Positions 1 to 6,143 of a stretch of DNA of 7,222 nucleotides are shown piece by piece. Under the pieces are notes generated by a model. That model saw only the letters and a list, made by a program, of their open reading frames with translations. It was not told the DNA's origin and searched no databases. The DNA lies in contig DIDE01000121.1 in NCBI GenBank assembly GCA_002417975.1, positions 1 through 7,222 on the forward strand. The letters are read 5' to 3'. This DNA is from Eggerthellaceae bacterium UBA5808. Lineage in GTDB: Bacteria > Actinomycetota > Coriobacteriia > Coriobacteriales > Eggerthellaceae. A program made the position numbers and the translations under genes. The stretch's first letter is position 1. Each line of letters starts with the position of its first letter.

Positions 1-1058
1 TCAACAAATACCGACAGATTCCCTTCATGCTCAGAATGAATTCTTTGCAAGCGTCCGGGAACTTGCGGAGCCGACGAAAGCGCCTTAATAATGGTATCAG
101 CATCAATACCAAGTTGAAGAGCTATACCAAAGGCCAGCATAACGTTAGAAACATTAAAACGACCTACAAGTGGATAGGTAAAAGAACGATGTACACCGCA
201 CACATCAAGCGTCACGTCTGTATGTGTCGTAGCGTACGATACATCTACAACATGAATAAGAGCTTCGGAGGTAAAGCCGGTTGAAATAATCTTTTCTCCC
301 GCCTTTGAGCAACGGTGAAGAAGCTCGCGGCCCCACTTGTCGTCTATGCAAATGACACGACGTGCAGGATAATCCGACGAAAAGAGCAATGCCTTTGCTT
401 CAAAATAAGCTTCAAATGTTTTGTGGTAGTCAAGATGATCTTGCGTAAGATTAGAAAATGCAGTGACAGCAAACTTCGTCCCCCACGTGCGTTTAAGATC
501 CAATGCATGGGAGCTAACTTCCATAGCAACCTCATCGCACCCAGCATCACGCATCTCGGCAAGCATACCCTGCAAATCGCATGATTCAGGCGTTGTGTGT
601 TCGGCGCGGCGAAAGTTTTTGCCAATACGCATACCGATCGTTCCTATTGCACCTGTCATACATCCCGAAGAAGAAACGATGTGATCAACAAGATAGGTTG
701 TTGTCGTTTTACCGTTTGTTCCTGTAATGCCAACTAGGTCAAACGAGTGAGACGGCTGATCATAGAAGTTAGCCGCAGCAGCAGCCATTGCCTTCCGTGT
801 ATCGGAAACAACAACTTCGACAACATTTGTTGCATCAGCTAAATAGAGCGTTCTTTCTACAACAAGGATATGAGCACCATGATCAATAGCATCCTGTGCA
901 AATGAATGACCGTCGACTTTCATCCCAACGATACAGAAAAATGCGTCCCCAGCTTTTACTTTATCGCTTCGATAAGCGATACCCTCGACCTTTTCATCTG
1001 CATTGCCGATAATCGTACATTCGATCCCAGCAAACAGCTCTTTACATGATTTAGCCAT
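1..1058 (-). CDS. murE: UDP-N-acetylmuramyl-tripeptide synthetase MurE, 5' part (runs off left edge)
   Basis: MurE is the cytoplasmic ATP-dependent ligase that adds the third amino acid (meso-diaminopimelate or lysine) to UDP-MurNAc-L-Ala-D-Glu. I translated 352 codons from the ATG at 1058; there is no stop before the window edge, so roughly the last 140 residues of a usual 490-510 are missing. Visible Mur-ligase marks are the ATP P-loop GITGTNGKTTT (residues 110-120), HTTP (154-157, substrate contact), VSSHAL (181-186), NLTQDHLDYH (203-212), AKALLF with the lysine at 222 that is carbamylated in this family, GRFNVSN (299-305) and PGRLQRI (334-340), where the C-terminal domain begins. The DNPR-type motif that tells diaminopimelate from lysine enzymes lies beyond the edge, so the substrate cannot be decided. 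The start is supported by AAGGA at 1071-1067, 8 bases upstream. The gene begins 11 bases after the ftsI stop and shares its transcript. The reading frame is intact. Confidence 0.97.
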   Translation of the reverse strand, partial: MAKSCKELFAGIECTIIGNADEKVEGIAYRSDKVKAGDAFFCIVGMKVDGHSFAQDAIDHGAHILVVERTLYLADATNVVEVVVSDTRKAMAAAAANFYDQPSHSFDLVGITGTNGKTTTTYLVDHIVSSSGCMTGAIGTIGMRIGKNFRRAEHTTPESCDLQGMLAEMRDAGCDEVAMEVSSHALDLKRTWGTKFAVTAFSNLTQDHLDYHKTFEAYFEAKALLFSSDYPARRVICIDDKWGRELLHRCSKAGEKIISTGFTSEALIHVVDVSYATTHTDVTLDVCGVHRSFTYPLVGRFNVSNVMLAFGIALQLGIDADTIIKALSSAPQVPGRLQRIHSEHEGNLSVFV

Positions 1059-1066
1059 TGATACGA

Positions 1067-1071
1067 TCCTT
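1067..1071 (-). promoter_or_regulatory. Ribosome-binding site of murE overlapping the ftsI stop codon
   Basis: AAGGA on the minus strand uses the last two bases of the ftsI TAA stop and ends 8 bases before the murE ATG at 1058. A ribosome terminating on ftsI would sit on this site, so translational coupling is a reasonable inference. The position fixes the murE start. Confidence 0.75.
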
Positions 1072-2872
1072 ACTGCGGTGTGATTCTATAGTGACCAATT
1101 GCAGACGTCATTATATCCTTAAAGGCAGGCGTCGTGACCCCATCACCCGGAACCTGCTTGACACCTACAAAACAAACCAACTTAGAATTCGTATTAGGAA
1201 GAAATCCTACGAAGGAAATATTGTTCATTCCAGATATATATTTTCCATCATCACCAGCATATTCAGCGGTACCTGTTTTTCCTGCAGGAGCATATCCAGT
1301 TATTTGAGCGCCAGTTCCTGTTCCGCCCGACACAACACCTTGTAACATGCTAACAACTTTTGGAATCGCCGAAGTATTCTCAATAATCTGACTAGAGTCA
1401 TAGGTTATAGAAGCACCAGTTTCTGGATCATTCAAAAGGAAATGAGGTGTACATGCCACGCCATCATTCACAAGTGCACCGTAGAATCGCGTCATCTGCA
1501 ATGGAGTGACCGTAATTCCCTGTCCAAAGCTAATGTTATCTGCTTGTATGTTTGACCAGGTACTTTCGTCGCTACAATAGCCACTTGATTCACCTGGATA
1601 GTCAACACCTGTCGCATCAGTCAGCCCGTAACGAATGATGTCATTATAAAGCGGTCTAAATCCAAGCTTAGCTGTTGCGAGCGATATACCAACATTAGAT
1701 GATCGAGCAATGATGCTTCTAAGCGACATCGTTTCGTCGCTACGAGTACCTTCATCTTTAATGGTATATTCATCAGCTTGTAAGGAAGCAGGACAGTAAA
1801 TTGTATCATCGGGCTCCATAACATCCGCTTCGCATATCGCAGTTGCTGATACGGTTTTGAAGATTGATCCTGGTTCAAATGCAGACGAAATAGATGCAAG
1901 TTCGGTAGAGCCAGCCTCAATATTTTCTCTATTAGACGGGTCAAGATACGGCGTCGATGCACAGGCAACAATATCACCGTTTGACGCATCATAGAGGACT
2001 GCGTTGCCCGAAGCTCCATTCAAATCTGACACGCATTGAGAAAGACGTTCCTCTACAGATGCTTGTAGCGAAATATCAATCGATATAACGACGTCATGGC
2101 CATCCTGAGCATCTTCTTTTTGATACAGTCCACCGGCAATAGGAAGATCGCTCGCACCACGTTCGGCAAGTAACGACCCATCTGTTCCTTTAAGCGTATC
2201 GTCGTAGTAGAGTTCAAGACCCGAAAGACCATTGCCATCAATGTCAATCATTCCGACAATTTGACCAGCTGTTTGTCCACAAGGATACACACGTTTAGAA
2301 TCGGCAAGCTGATGAACGCCATCAAGATTAAGGTCTGCAATTTGATCTGCAACCGATTCATCAGCTTTATGATACAAATAGACAAATGAAGTATCCGATG
2401 TTTGCATAAGATCGGCGTAATCCTGGGCATCTCCGCCCAGTAAATTAGCAAGTTGTTGAGCTTCGCCTTGGGGATCAGTTACTTCGGTCGGATTGCAATA
2501 CAGTGTTTTAGCATCAACACTCGTTGCTAGAACCGTTCCGTTTCGATCGTAGATCGTTCCTCTTTTAGCAGGTAGCGTTACTTCAACTGTTCGCGATGCA
2601 AGCGCATCTTCGGCATTTTGTGGCCCAACAATAACGGTTAAATAAAAAATACGCCCCAGAATGACCAGAGCACATGCAACAAAAATTCCAACAATACAAA
2701 GCACGCGCCTTACGCTTACCGATTGAGGAATAGACGAAGAACGCGACGATCGTCGAGATGAAGACCGCTTTGTCCCCTGATTACCATTGTGCGGAGACGA
2801 TTGATATCTACGATCGTTTGAATGAGATGAATTAGTTGATCTATGACGATCGGTACGCCCTTGAGTAGTCAT
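1070..2872 (-). CDS. ftsI: Septal peptidoglycan D,D-transpeptidase (class B penicillin-binding protein), FtsI/PBP3 type
   Basis: This is the transpeptidase that cross-links septal peptidoglycan outside the membrane, with FtsL and FtsW as usual partners. It has 600 residues. The N-terminal tail (1-55) is cytoplasmic and very rich in Ser, Arg and Asn. One membrane segment follows (about 57-81), then the class B pedestal with RGTIYDRNG (104-112) and SGLELYYDD (217-225). The penicillin-binding domain carries all three active-site motifs: SIFK (nucleophile S336, K339), SSN (391-393) and KTG (532-534). The protein ends about 66 residues after KTG, so it lacks the C-terminal PASTA domains of Bacillus PBP2B/SpoVD-like enzymes. 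The ATG at 2872 is the only plausible start before the membrane segment. Its Shine-Dalgarno is poor (AAAG about 14 bases upstream), and it lies 18 bases after the ftsL-like stop, so coupling to that gene is likely. SpoVD- or PbpB-type naming is possible, but the dcw position favours the division role. Confidence 0.95.
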   Translation of the reverse strand: MTTQGRTDRHRSTNSSHSNDRRYQSSPHNGNQGTKRSSSRRSSRSSSIPQSVSVRRVLCIVGIFVACALVILGRIFYLTVIVGPQNAEDALASRTVEVTLPAKRGTIYDRNGTVLATSVDAKTLYCNPTEVTDPQGEAQQLANLLGGDAQDYADLMQTSDTSFVYLYHKADESVADQIADLNLDGVHQLADSKRVYPCGQTAGQIVGMIDIDGNGLSGLELYYDDTLKGTDGSLLAERGASDLPIAGGLYQKEDAQDGHDVVISIDISLQASVEERLSQCVSDLNGASGNAVLYDASNGDIVACASTPYLDPSNRENIEAGSTELASISSAFEPGSIFKTVSATAICEADVMEPDDTIYCPASLQADEYTIKDEGTRSDETMSLRSIIARSSNVGISLATAKLGFRPLYNDIIRYGLTDATGVDYPGESSGYCSDESTWSNIQADNISFGQGITVTPLQMTRFYGALVNDGVACTPHFLLNDPETGASITYDSSQIIENTSAIPKVVSMLQGVVSGGTGTGAQITGYAPAGKTGTAEYAGDDGKYISGMNNISFVGFLPNTNSKLVCFVGVKQVPGDGVTTPAFKDIMTSAIGHYRITPQ

Positions 2873-2890
2873 TCGTTATGAACCCGCTTT

Positions 2891-3349
2891 CTAGCGTGAT
2901 GCTGCAGCAAGACTTTGAGAAAGCGAAAGCGATCCACTATCATCGACCGAAACAACATCAGTCCCGAGAGTAATTTTAGTTGTCTCTTCGGGCGCGCTCA
3001 TACCAAGCGAAGTCGAAGCAGTCTGCTTAATGGTTGTAGGATTCGAAAGAGAACTTTCTTTAACCTGCAAATCTGCACTTTGAGAACGAAGTTGTGTGGT
3101 TTGCGATACAACATTTTCTGAATCAGCCAGCGTACTCACTGTTGCCGTTAAAAGGCCAACACGAATGCAGCCAACAACTGCACATACCATAAGTGCAACG
3201 GCAAATATACGGATACCTTTAACTGCAGCAGGAGAAATACCCTGCGACACACGGCTGCCAGGAACGACTCGTACGCGTGGAGCACGCTCGGGACGCGTAT
3301 TGCTATGACGATCCGGCTCGTATTGATAGGCCGGTGCGGCACTAGGCAT
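2891..3349 (-). CDS. ftsL: FtsL-like cell-division membrane protein
   Basis: This 152-residue bitopic membrane protein occupies the ftsL slot between rsmH and ftsI. The cytoplasmic tail (1-44) is rich in Pro and Arg. One hydrophobic segment follows at about 46-69 (core FAVALMVCAVVG). The outer part has a Gln/Ser/Leu-rich stretch (about 72-110) that may form a short coiled coil, and then a low-complexity Ser/Thr/Asp-rich end (about 118-152). FtsL proteins are poorly conserved and recognised by size, topology and position. They form a complex with FtsB/DivIC and activate FtsW-FtsI. The function here therefore rests on synteny and topology rather than on a clear sequence signature, and the coiled-coil potential looks weak. 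The start is well supported by AAAGGA at 3364-3359, 9 bases before the ATG. It lies 71 bases after the rsmH stop and 18 bases before ftsI. Confidence 0.75.
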   Translation of the reverse strand: MPSAAPAYQYEPDRHSNTRPERAPRVRVVPGSRVSQGISPAAVKGIRIFAVALMVCAVVGCIRVGLLTATVSTLADSENVVSQTTQLRSQSADLQVKESSLSNPTTIKQTASTSLGMSAPEETTKITLGTDVVSVDDSGSLSLSQSLAAASR

Positions 3350-3358
3350 AACCGATGG

Positions 3359-3364
3359 TCCTTT
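3359..3364 (-). promoter_or_regulatory. Ribosome-binding site of the ftsL-like gene
   Basis: AAAGGA on the minus strand ends 9 bases before the ATG at 3349. It is clearly stronger than anything in front of ftsI or rsmH, and it decides the start of this small gene, whose sequence alone would not. Confidence 0.7.
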
Positions 3365-3420
3365 CTGCTACTTAGATAATCCGTTTATATCTTTACATCC
3401 CACATCAAACGAGAAACGAT

Positions 3421-4380
3421 CTAGAGTCTCTCTGCAACACGCAATTTTGCACTGCGTGCGCGGGGATTACGCTCGACCTCCTCATCCGATGCCACGATAG
3501 GCTTATGATTGATGATTTTGAGTGTCGGCACCTGTCCACATACGCACACCGGAAAATCGGGTGGACATGTACAGCCTTGCGCATGCTCAGAAAAAATTTC
3601 CTTTACAATGCGGTCTTCTAACGAGTGATAGCTCATCACAACAATTCGTCCATTTGGATTCAACCAGCGAATCGCCGCTTCAAGACCCTTACGCAACACG
3701 GTTAATTCCGCGTTAACTTCGATGCGCAAAGCCTGGAAGGTTCGTTTTGCCGGGTGACCACCTTTTCTACGGGCGGACGCTGGAATTGCTGCCTTAATAA
3801 TCGCAACCAGCTGATCACTGGTTTCAATTCGTTCGTGTGAACGCTCTCGAACGATAAATGAAGCAATTCGACTTGCCCACCGTTCGTCGGAATAATCACG
3901 GATGATCCGAGTGAGATCTGCTTCGTTATAGGTATTTACGATCTCAGCTGCAGTTAAGGTTTGTTTCCCCGGATCCATCCGCATATCAAGAGGTGCCGTC
4001 TCCTTAAAGGAGAAGCCTCGAGATGGCGTATCAATCTGTACAGACGAAACACCAAGGTCAAAGAGAAACGCATCAACCCCAGGAATTTCTGCCTGCAAGA
4101 GCAAATCGTCTAAGTTACCAAAATTGCCTCGTAAAAGCTGGAGATTAGGACGTTGATCAGAAGGAAGCGCACAGAGACGCTGACGAGCAGCATCAAGAGC
4201 AACCTCATCTTGATCTATTCCAATGAGCATTCCATCATGCCCTAGATGCGGTGCAGCCTTGATGGAATGACCAGCTCCTCCAAGTGTGGCATCAACGTAT
4301 GTCTGACCCGATGAAAGGTTGAGATACTCGATGCACTCGGTAAGAAGAACAGGTATATGCCGATATTCGCTTGTCATCAT
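3421..4380 (-). CDS. rsmH: 16S rRNA (cytosine1402-N4)-methyltransferase RsmH (MraW)
   Basis: RsmH uses S-adenosylmethionine to methylate N4 of C1402 in the 16S rRNA decoding site and is the usual second gene of the dcw cluster. Counted from the ATG at 4380 it has 319 residues, normal for the family. The family N-terminus YRHIPVLL (6-13) is followed by SAM motif I DATLGGAGHS (30-39), GIDQDE (54-59), DLGVSS (108-113) and SYHSLEDRIVK (250-260). A four-cysteine cluster CTCPPDFPVCVC lies at 270-281, and the C-terminal NPRARSAKLR at 305-314. The start is uncertain by a few codons: GTG at 4386, ATG at 4380 and ATG at 4377 are in frame, none has a good Shine-Dalgarno, and 4380 or 4377 best fits the short family N-terminus. 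It begins 15 bases after the mraZ stop, so initiation probably depends on ribosomes leaving mraZ. The frame is intact. Confidence 0.95.
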   Translation of the reverse strand: MMTSEYRHIPVLLTECIEYLNLSSGQTYVDATLGGAGHSIKAAPHLGHDGMLIGIDQDEVALDAARQRLCALPSDQRPNLQLLRGNFGNLDDLLLQAEIPGVDAFLFDLGVSSVQIDTPSRGFSFKETAPLDMRMDPGKQTLTAAEIVNTYNEADLTRIIRDYSDERWASRIASFIVRERSHERIETSDQLVAIIKAAIPASARRKGGHPAKRTFQALRIEVNAELTVLRKGLEAAIRWLNPNGRIVVMSYHSLEDRIVKEIFSEHAQGCTCPPDFPVCVCGQVPTLKIINHKPIVASDEEVERNPRARSAKLRVAERL

Positions 4381-4395
4381 GCGCACGTCTGAGTA

Positions 4396-4821
4396 TCAGC
4401 TCGTAAAGATCGCGGATAAATCCACGCTCGAGCAGAAGTCGTCCCAACGCTTTGCATCCCAAATCTCAAAATGGTCCGAGTCCCCCACGACGACAACGTC
4501 CTTATCAAGCGTTGCATGTTCGCGTTGATCCGCAGACAGGCCAATTCGGCCAGATCCATCGATTTCGACGCTTTTTGCACGCGAGTTGAGCACTTTACGC
4601 GTACGTACATGCCGGCTATTGCTTGCATCGAAGCCACCTTCACGTTGGAACAATGAATTAACCCATACACCGAATCCGTCGGAATCGAAAACGTAGAGGC
4701 AATCACCGTTCGGGGACAACGTAACAATGAGATTCTTTGGAAGGGCTTTCCGAAAACCAGAAGGCAGCGACAAACGACCCTTTGCGTCGAGTTTGTGATG
4801 ATATTCACCAACAAAGTTCGT
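4396..4821 (-). CDS. mraZ: Transcriptional regulator / division-cluster protein MraZ, apparent ACG start
   Basis: MraZ is a ring-forming DNA-binding protein of the AbrB/SpoVT fold that binds TGGGN repeats before its own gene and controls the dcw cluster. Read from the ACG at 4821, the product has 141 residues, close to the family's 140-150. Near its start is NFVGEYHHKLDAKGR (residues 2-16), the family N-terminus with the first DxxxR motif (D12-R16). The second half carries IDGSGR (D88-R92) and VVVGDSDHFEIWD (110-122). No ATG, GTG or TTG exists in this frame between the upstream TGA and residue 17. The first conventional start, TTG at 4773, would delete the first DxxxR motif. A strong AAGGAGG ends exactly 8 bases before the ACG. 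The GTG at 4826 is out of frame and only 3 bases from that site. ACG initiation is therefore the best reading. A sequence error or a mutated ATG is the alternative. Confidence 0.9.
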   Translation of the reverse strand, partial: TNFVGEYHHKLDAKGRLSLPSGFRKALPKNLIVTLSPNGDCLYVFDSDGFGVWVNSLFQREGGFDASNSRHVRTRKVLNSRAKSVEIDGSGRIGLSADQREHATLDKDVVVVGDSDHFEIWDAKRWDDFCSSVDLSAIFTS

Positions 4822-4829
4822 TGCACTCC

Positions 4830-4836
4830 CCTCCTT
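4830..4836 (-). promoter_or_regulatory. Strong Shine-Dalgarno of mraZ that points to an ACG start
   Basis: AAGGAGG (within an AAAAAAGGAGGGG run) is the strongest ribosome-binding site in the window. The spacer to the ACG at 4821-4819 is 8 bases, which is ideal, while the out-of-frame GTG at 4826 is only 3 bases away. The position therefore selects the reading frame that encodes MraZ. Confidence 0.8.
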
Positions 4837-4862
4837 TTTTAGTCACCTTTCCAACATCTGGT

Positions 4863-4891
4863 ATTTTATCCCATTCTGTCCCACTTAGCAA
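4863..4891 (-). promoter_or_regulatory. Predicted sigma-70 type promoter of the mraZ-rsmH-ftsL-ftsI-murE operon
   Basis: On the minus strand a -35 box TTGCTA (4891-4886) is separated by 17 bases from a -10 box TAAAAT (4868-4863). Transcription would start near 4856, giving a leader of about 35 bases to the mraZ start. The spacing is optimal and each hexamer matches the consensus at four or five of six positions. The spacer contains two TGGGA boxes, the expected operator sequence of MraZ, which supports this as the regulated dcw promoter. No experimental support is available. Confidence 0.65.
4869..4883 (-). promoter_or_regulatory. Putative MraZ operator: two TGGGA direct repeats inside the promoter spacer
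   Basis: TGGGA (4883-4879), five bases CAGAA, then TGGGA (4873-4869) form two direct repeats with a 10-base period between the -35 and -10 boxes. In E. coli, MraZ binds TGGGN repeats separated by five bases at its own promoter. The match in sequence, spacing, orientation and location suggests autoregulation by the mraZ product encoded just downstream. Occupancy here would block RNA polymerase. Confidence 0.7.
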
Positions 4892-4908
4892 CACAATATG
4901 GTATTTAA

Positions 4909-4935
4909 ACCCACTTTGAGGGACTAAATCTCCCA
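4909..4935 (-). promoter_or_regulatory. Additional upstream TGGGN boxes, possible accessory MraZ sites
   Basis: Two further boxes in the same orientation lie upstream of the promoter: AAGTGGGA with TGGGA at 4935-4931, and AAAGTGGGT with TGGGT at 4913-4909. The second lies 30 bases (three helical turns) from the first box in the promoter, and the two are 22 bases apart. The shared AAGTGGG core extends the match beyond TGGG. They are not in the canonical 10-base spacing, so binding is less certain than for the promoter pair. Confidence 0.45.
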
Positions 4936-5027
4936 CTTCGATACATAGCAATTTACGATGAGGGCTATATAAAGAAGAGAAGAAGATCGAGGCACAATAT
5001 ATAGGTGTAATTGCCCGCGGCATAAAG

Positions 5028-5042
5028 TGGGAGAAAGTAGGA
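5028..5042 (+). promoter_or_regulatory. Oppositely oriented TGGGA-N5-TAGGA pair, possible distal MraZ site
   Basis: The plus strand reads AAAGTGGGAG followed by AAAGTAGGAG, a 10-base direct repeat containing TGGGA (5028-5032), five bases, then TAGGA (5038-5042). The arrangement matches the promoter operator except for one base in the second box and the reversed orientation. It lies about 145 bases upstream of the promoter pair, between xerD and mraZ, with no plus-strand gene to control. Confidence 0.4.
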
Positions 5043-5111
5043 GAGTTATGAAGACACGGAGGATATAGCGCCCGAATACGTCGAGCTCTAGAACATGGCT
5101 ATCTATGCAGA

Positions 5112-5143
5112 GTGCATGGTACGTTAACGTGCAATCGATGCAC
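5112..5143 (-). repeat. Overlapping inverted repeats at the xerD 3' end
   Basis: GTGCAT at 5143-5138 can pair with ATGCAC at 5117-5112, or its first five bases can pair with TGCAC at 5133-5129 around a 5-base loop. Between them lies the perfect 10-bp palindrome ACGTTAACGT (5121-5130). The first arm starts within the xerD stop codon. Stems are short and no T-run follows, so a terminator role is weak. An mRNA 3'-end structure or a protein site is equally possible. Confidence 0.3.
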
Positions 5144-6105
5144 TAAGCGTTATGACGATGAAAGAAAGGAATGGAGATACGTGCCCGTGGATGTGCAGCA
5201 ATGTATTCTTCTCGGATATGGCCACGCTGAACATGCGTGTAAATTTGAGTCGTAGCAATATCAGAATGCCCAAGCATCTCTTGAATAATGCGCAGATCAG
5301 CACCGCCATCAAGCATGTGCGTGGCGCAGGAATGCCGAAGTGTATGAGGATGAAGGTCTTGTATTCCAATAGCAAGTCCTGATCGTTTAACGATCGTATG
5401 AACACTTTGGCGGCTGAGTCGGCCGCCGCGCGTGTTAAGAAAGACGGCAGTCGTCGGTTGTGCATAAGCAGGAATTAGCCGAGGACGGCCTTTAGCAAGA
5501 TATTCGCGCAACGACACATCGGCACCACCAGAGATAGGCACCATACGCTCTTTCTCTCCCTTACCACACACAATAAGGTATCCATCTCTGCAGTTAACCC
5601 GATCAACATCGAGGCCGACAAGTTCGCTTACACGTAAACCGCATCCATAGAGAACTTCCAAAATGGACCGATCGCGCGTATTGACAGGTTGATCCCCTTG
5701 AATTGTATGCATAAGTTGATTTGCTTGCTCGATTGAAAGCACACCCGGTAAGTGATCAGGCTTTTTAGGAAGTGATACCGTAGAAACAGGATTTTCGACG
5801 CACAATCCTTCTTGAACAAGAAAACGATAGAAGCTCTTAAGCGTCGAAAGACTGCGAGAAATGCTTGAAGTAGCATAAGATTTTTCTTTTTGTAAATATG
5901 ATTCATAGTCGATAATTGTTTGCCGCGTAACTCCAGCAGTATATGAATCATAGGTTGTTCCTGACTCATGCATATCAGGATCTGATAGCCAGTCGCCAAA
6001 GACACGAAGATCATGAGAATATGAACGCACTGTCTGAGGGGATGAGCCACGCTCCACCGTAAGATAGGAGATAAACTCGTCACGAACCGCATCCATATGA
6101 TGCAT
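5143..6105 (-). CDS. xerD: Xer-family site-specific tyrosine recombinase (XerD-like)
   Basis: Xer recombinases resolve chromosome dimers by strand exchange at dif, in concert with FtsK at the septum. The protein has 320 residues, slightly longer than the usual 295-305. An N-terminal SAM-like/core-binding domain (about 5-105, with the family-like TVRSYSHDLRVF at 25-36) precedes the catalytic domain (about 115-305). The full catalytic set is present: R158 in GLRVSEL, K182 in GKGEKER, H254 and R257 in HPHTLRHSCATH, H280 in LGHS and nucleophile Y289 in QIYTHV. A basic tail of about 20 residues (about 300-320) makes up the extra length. The ATG at 6105 is chosen over the ATG at 6096 because GAGGGG (6119-6114) lies 8 bases upstream. 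Integrases share these motifs, but a core-gene setting and the absence of any phage or integron gene favour a housekeeping Xer. XerC versus XerD cannot be settled without a tree. Confidence 0.92.
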   Translation of the reverse strand: MHHMDAVRDEFISYLTVERGSSPQTVRSYSHDLRVFGDWLSDPDMHESGTTYDSYTAGVTRQTIIDYESYLQKEKSYATSSISRSLSTLKSFYRFLVQEGLCVENPVSTVSLPKKPDHLPGVLSIEQANQLMHTIQGDQPVNTRDRSILEVLYGCGLRVSELVGLDVDRVNCRDGYLIVCGKGEKERMVPISGGADVSLREYLAKGRPRLIPAYAQPTTAVFLNTRGGRLSRQSVHTIVKRSGLAIGIQDLHPHTLRHSCATHMLDGGADLRIIQEMLGHSDIATTQIYTHVQRGHIREEYIAAHPRARISIPFFHRHNA

Positions 6106-6143
6106 CGCTATGCCCCCTCATTCCACTATCACCTCAATACACG

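Larger units (their letters stand above)
4822..5142. other. Gene-free control region between xerD and mraZ
   Basis: About 320 bases separate the xerD stop from the mraZ start, by far the longest gap in the window. I find no convincing coding frame on either strand: the short frames have no family resemblance and no ribosome-binding site. The half nearest mraZ holds the promoter and same-strand TGGGN boxes, and the middle holds the reversed pair at 5028-5042. The part next to xerD (5112-5143) holds short inverted repeats, including the perfect palindrome ACGTTAACGT at 5121-5130. The rest shows nothing I can assign. I see no classical GC-stem plus T-run terminator for xerD. Confidence 0.7.

Noticed and set aside
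315..684. Plus- and minus-strand open frames inside murE
   Set aside because: They are shadows of the murE frame, which shows continuous Mur-ligase motifs from 1058 to the edge, and they show no family resemblance.
3350..3420. A second promoter and MraZ box in the rsmH-ftsL gap (TGGGA at 3402-3398, TATAAA at 3389-3384)
   Set aside because: There is a single TGGGA without a partner at 10 bases. TATAAA has no acceptable -35 box at 16-18 bases; the best candidate, TCGTTT, matches two of six positions.
4396..4773. mraZ starting at TTG 4773
   Set aside because: This would remove 16 residues including the first DxxxR motif, and the sequence before it (AAAGGG only 3 bases away) is badly spaced. 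The upstream ACG with an ideal ribosome-binding site fits better.
4377..4826. A 149-codon frame starting at GTG 4826 in front of rsmH
   Set aside because: It overlaps mraZ in another frame and its translation has none of the MraZ motifs. The GTG is only 3 bases from the Shine-Dalgarno. The overlapped frame carries clear MraZ conservation.
4822..5142. A dif site next to xerD
   Set aside because: I found no 28-base sequence with the partly palindromic XerC/XerD arms around a 6-base centre. Adjacency to xerD is not required for dif.
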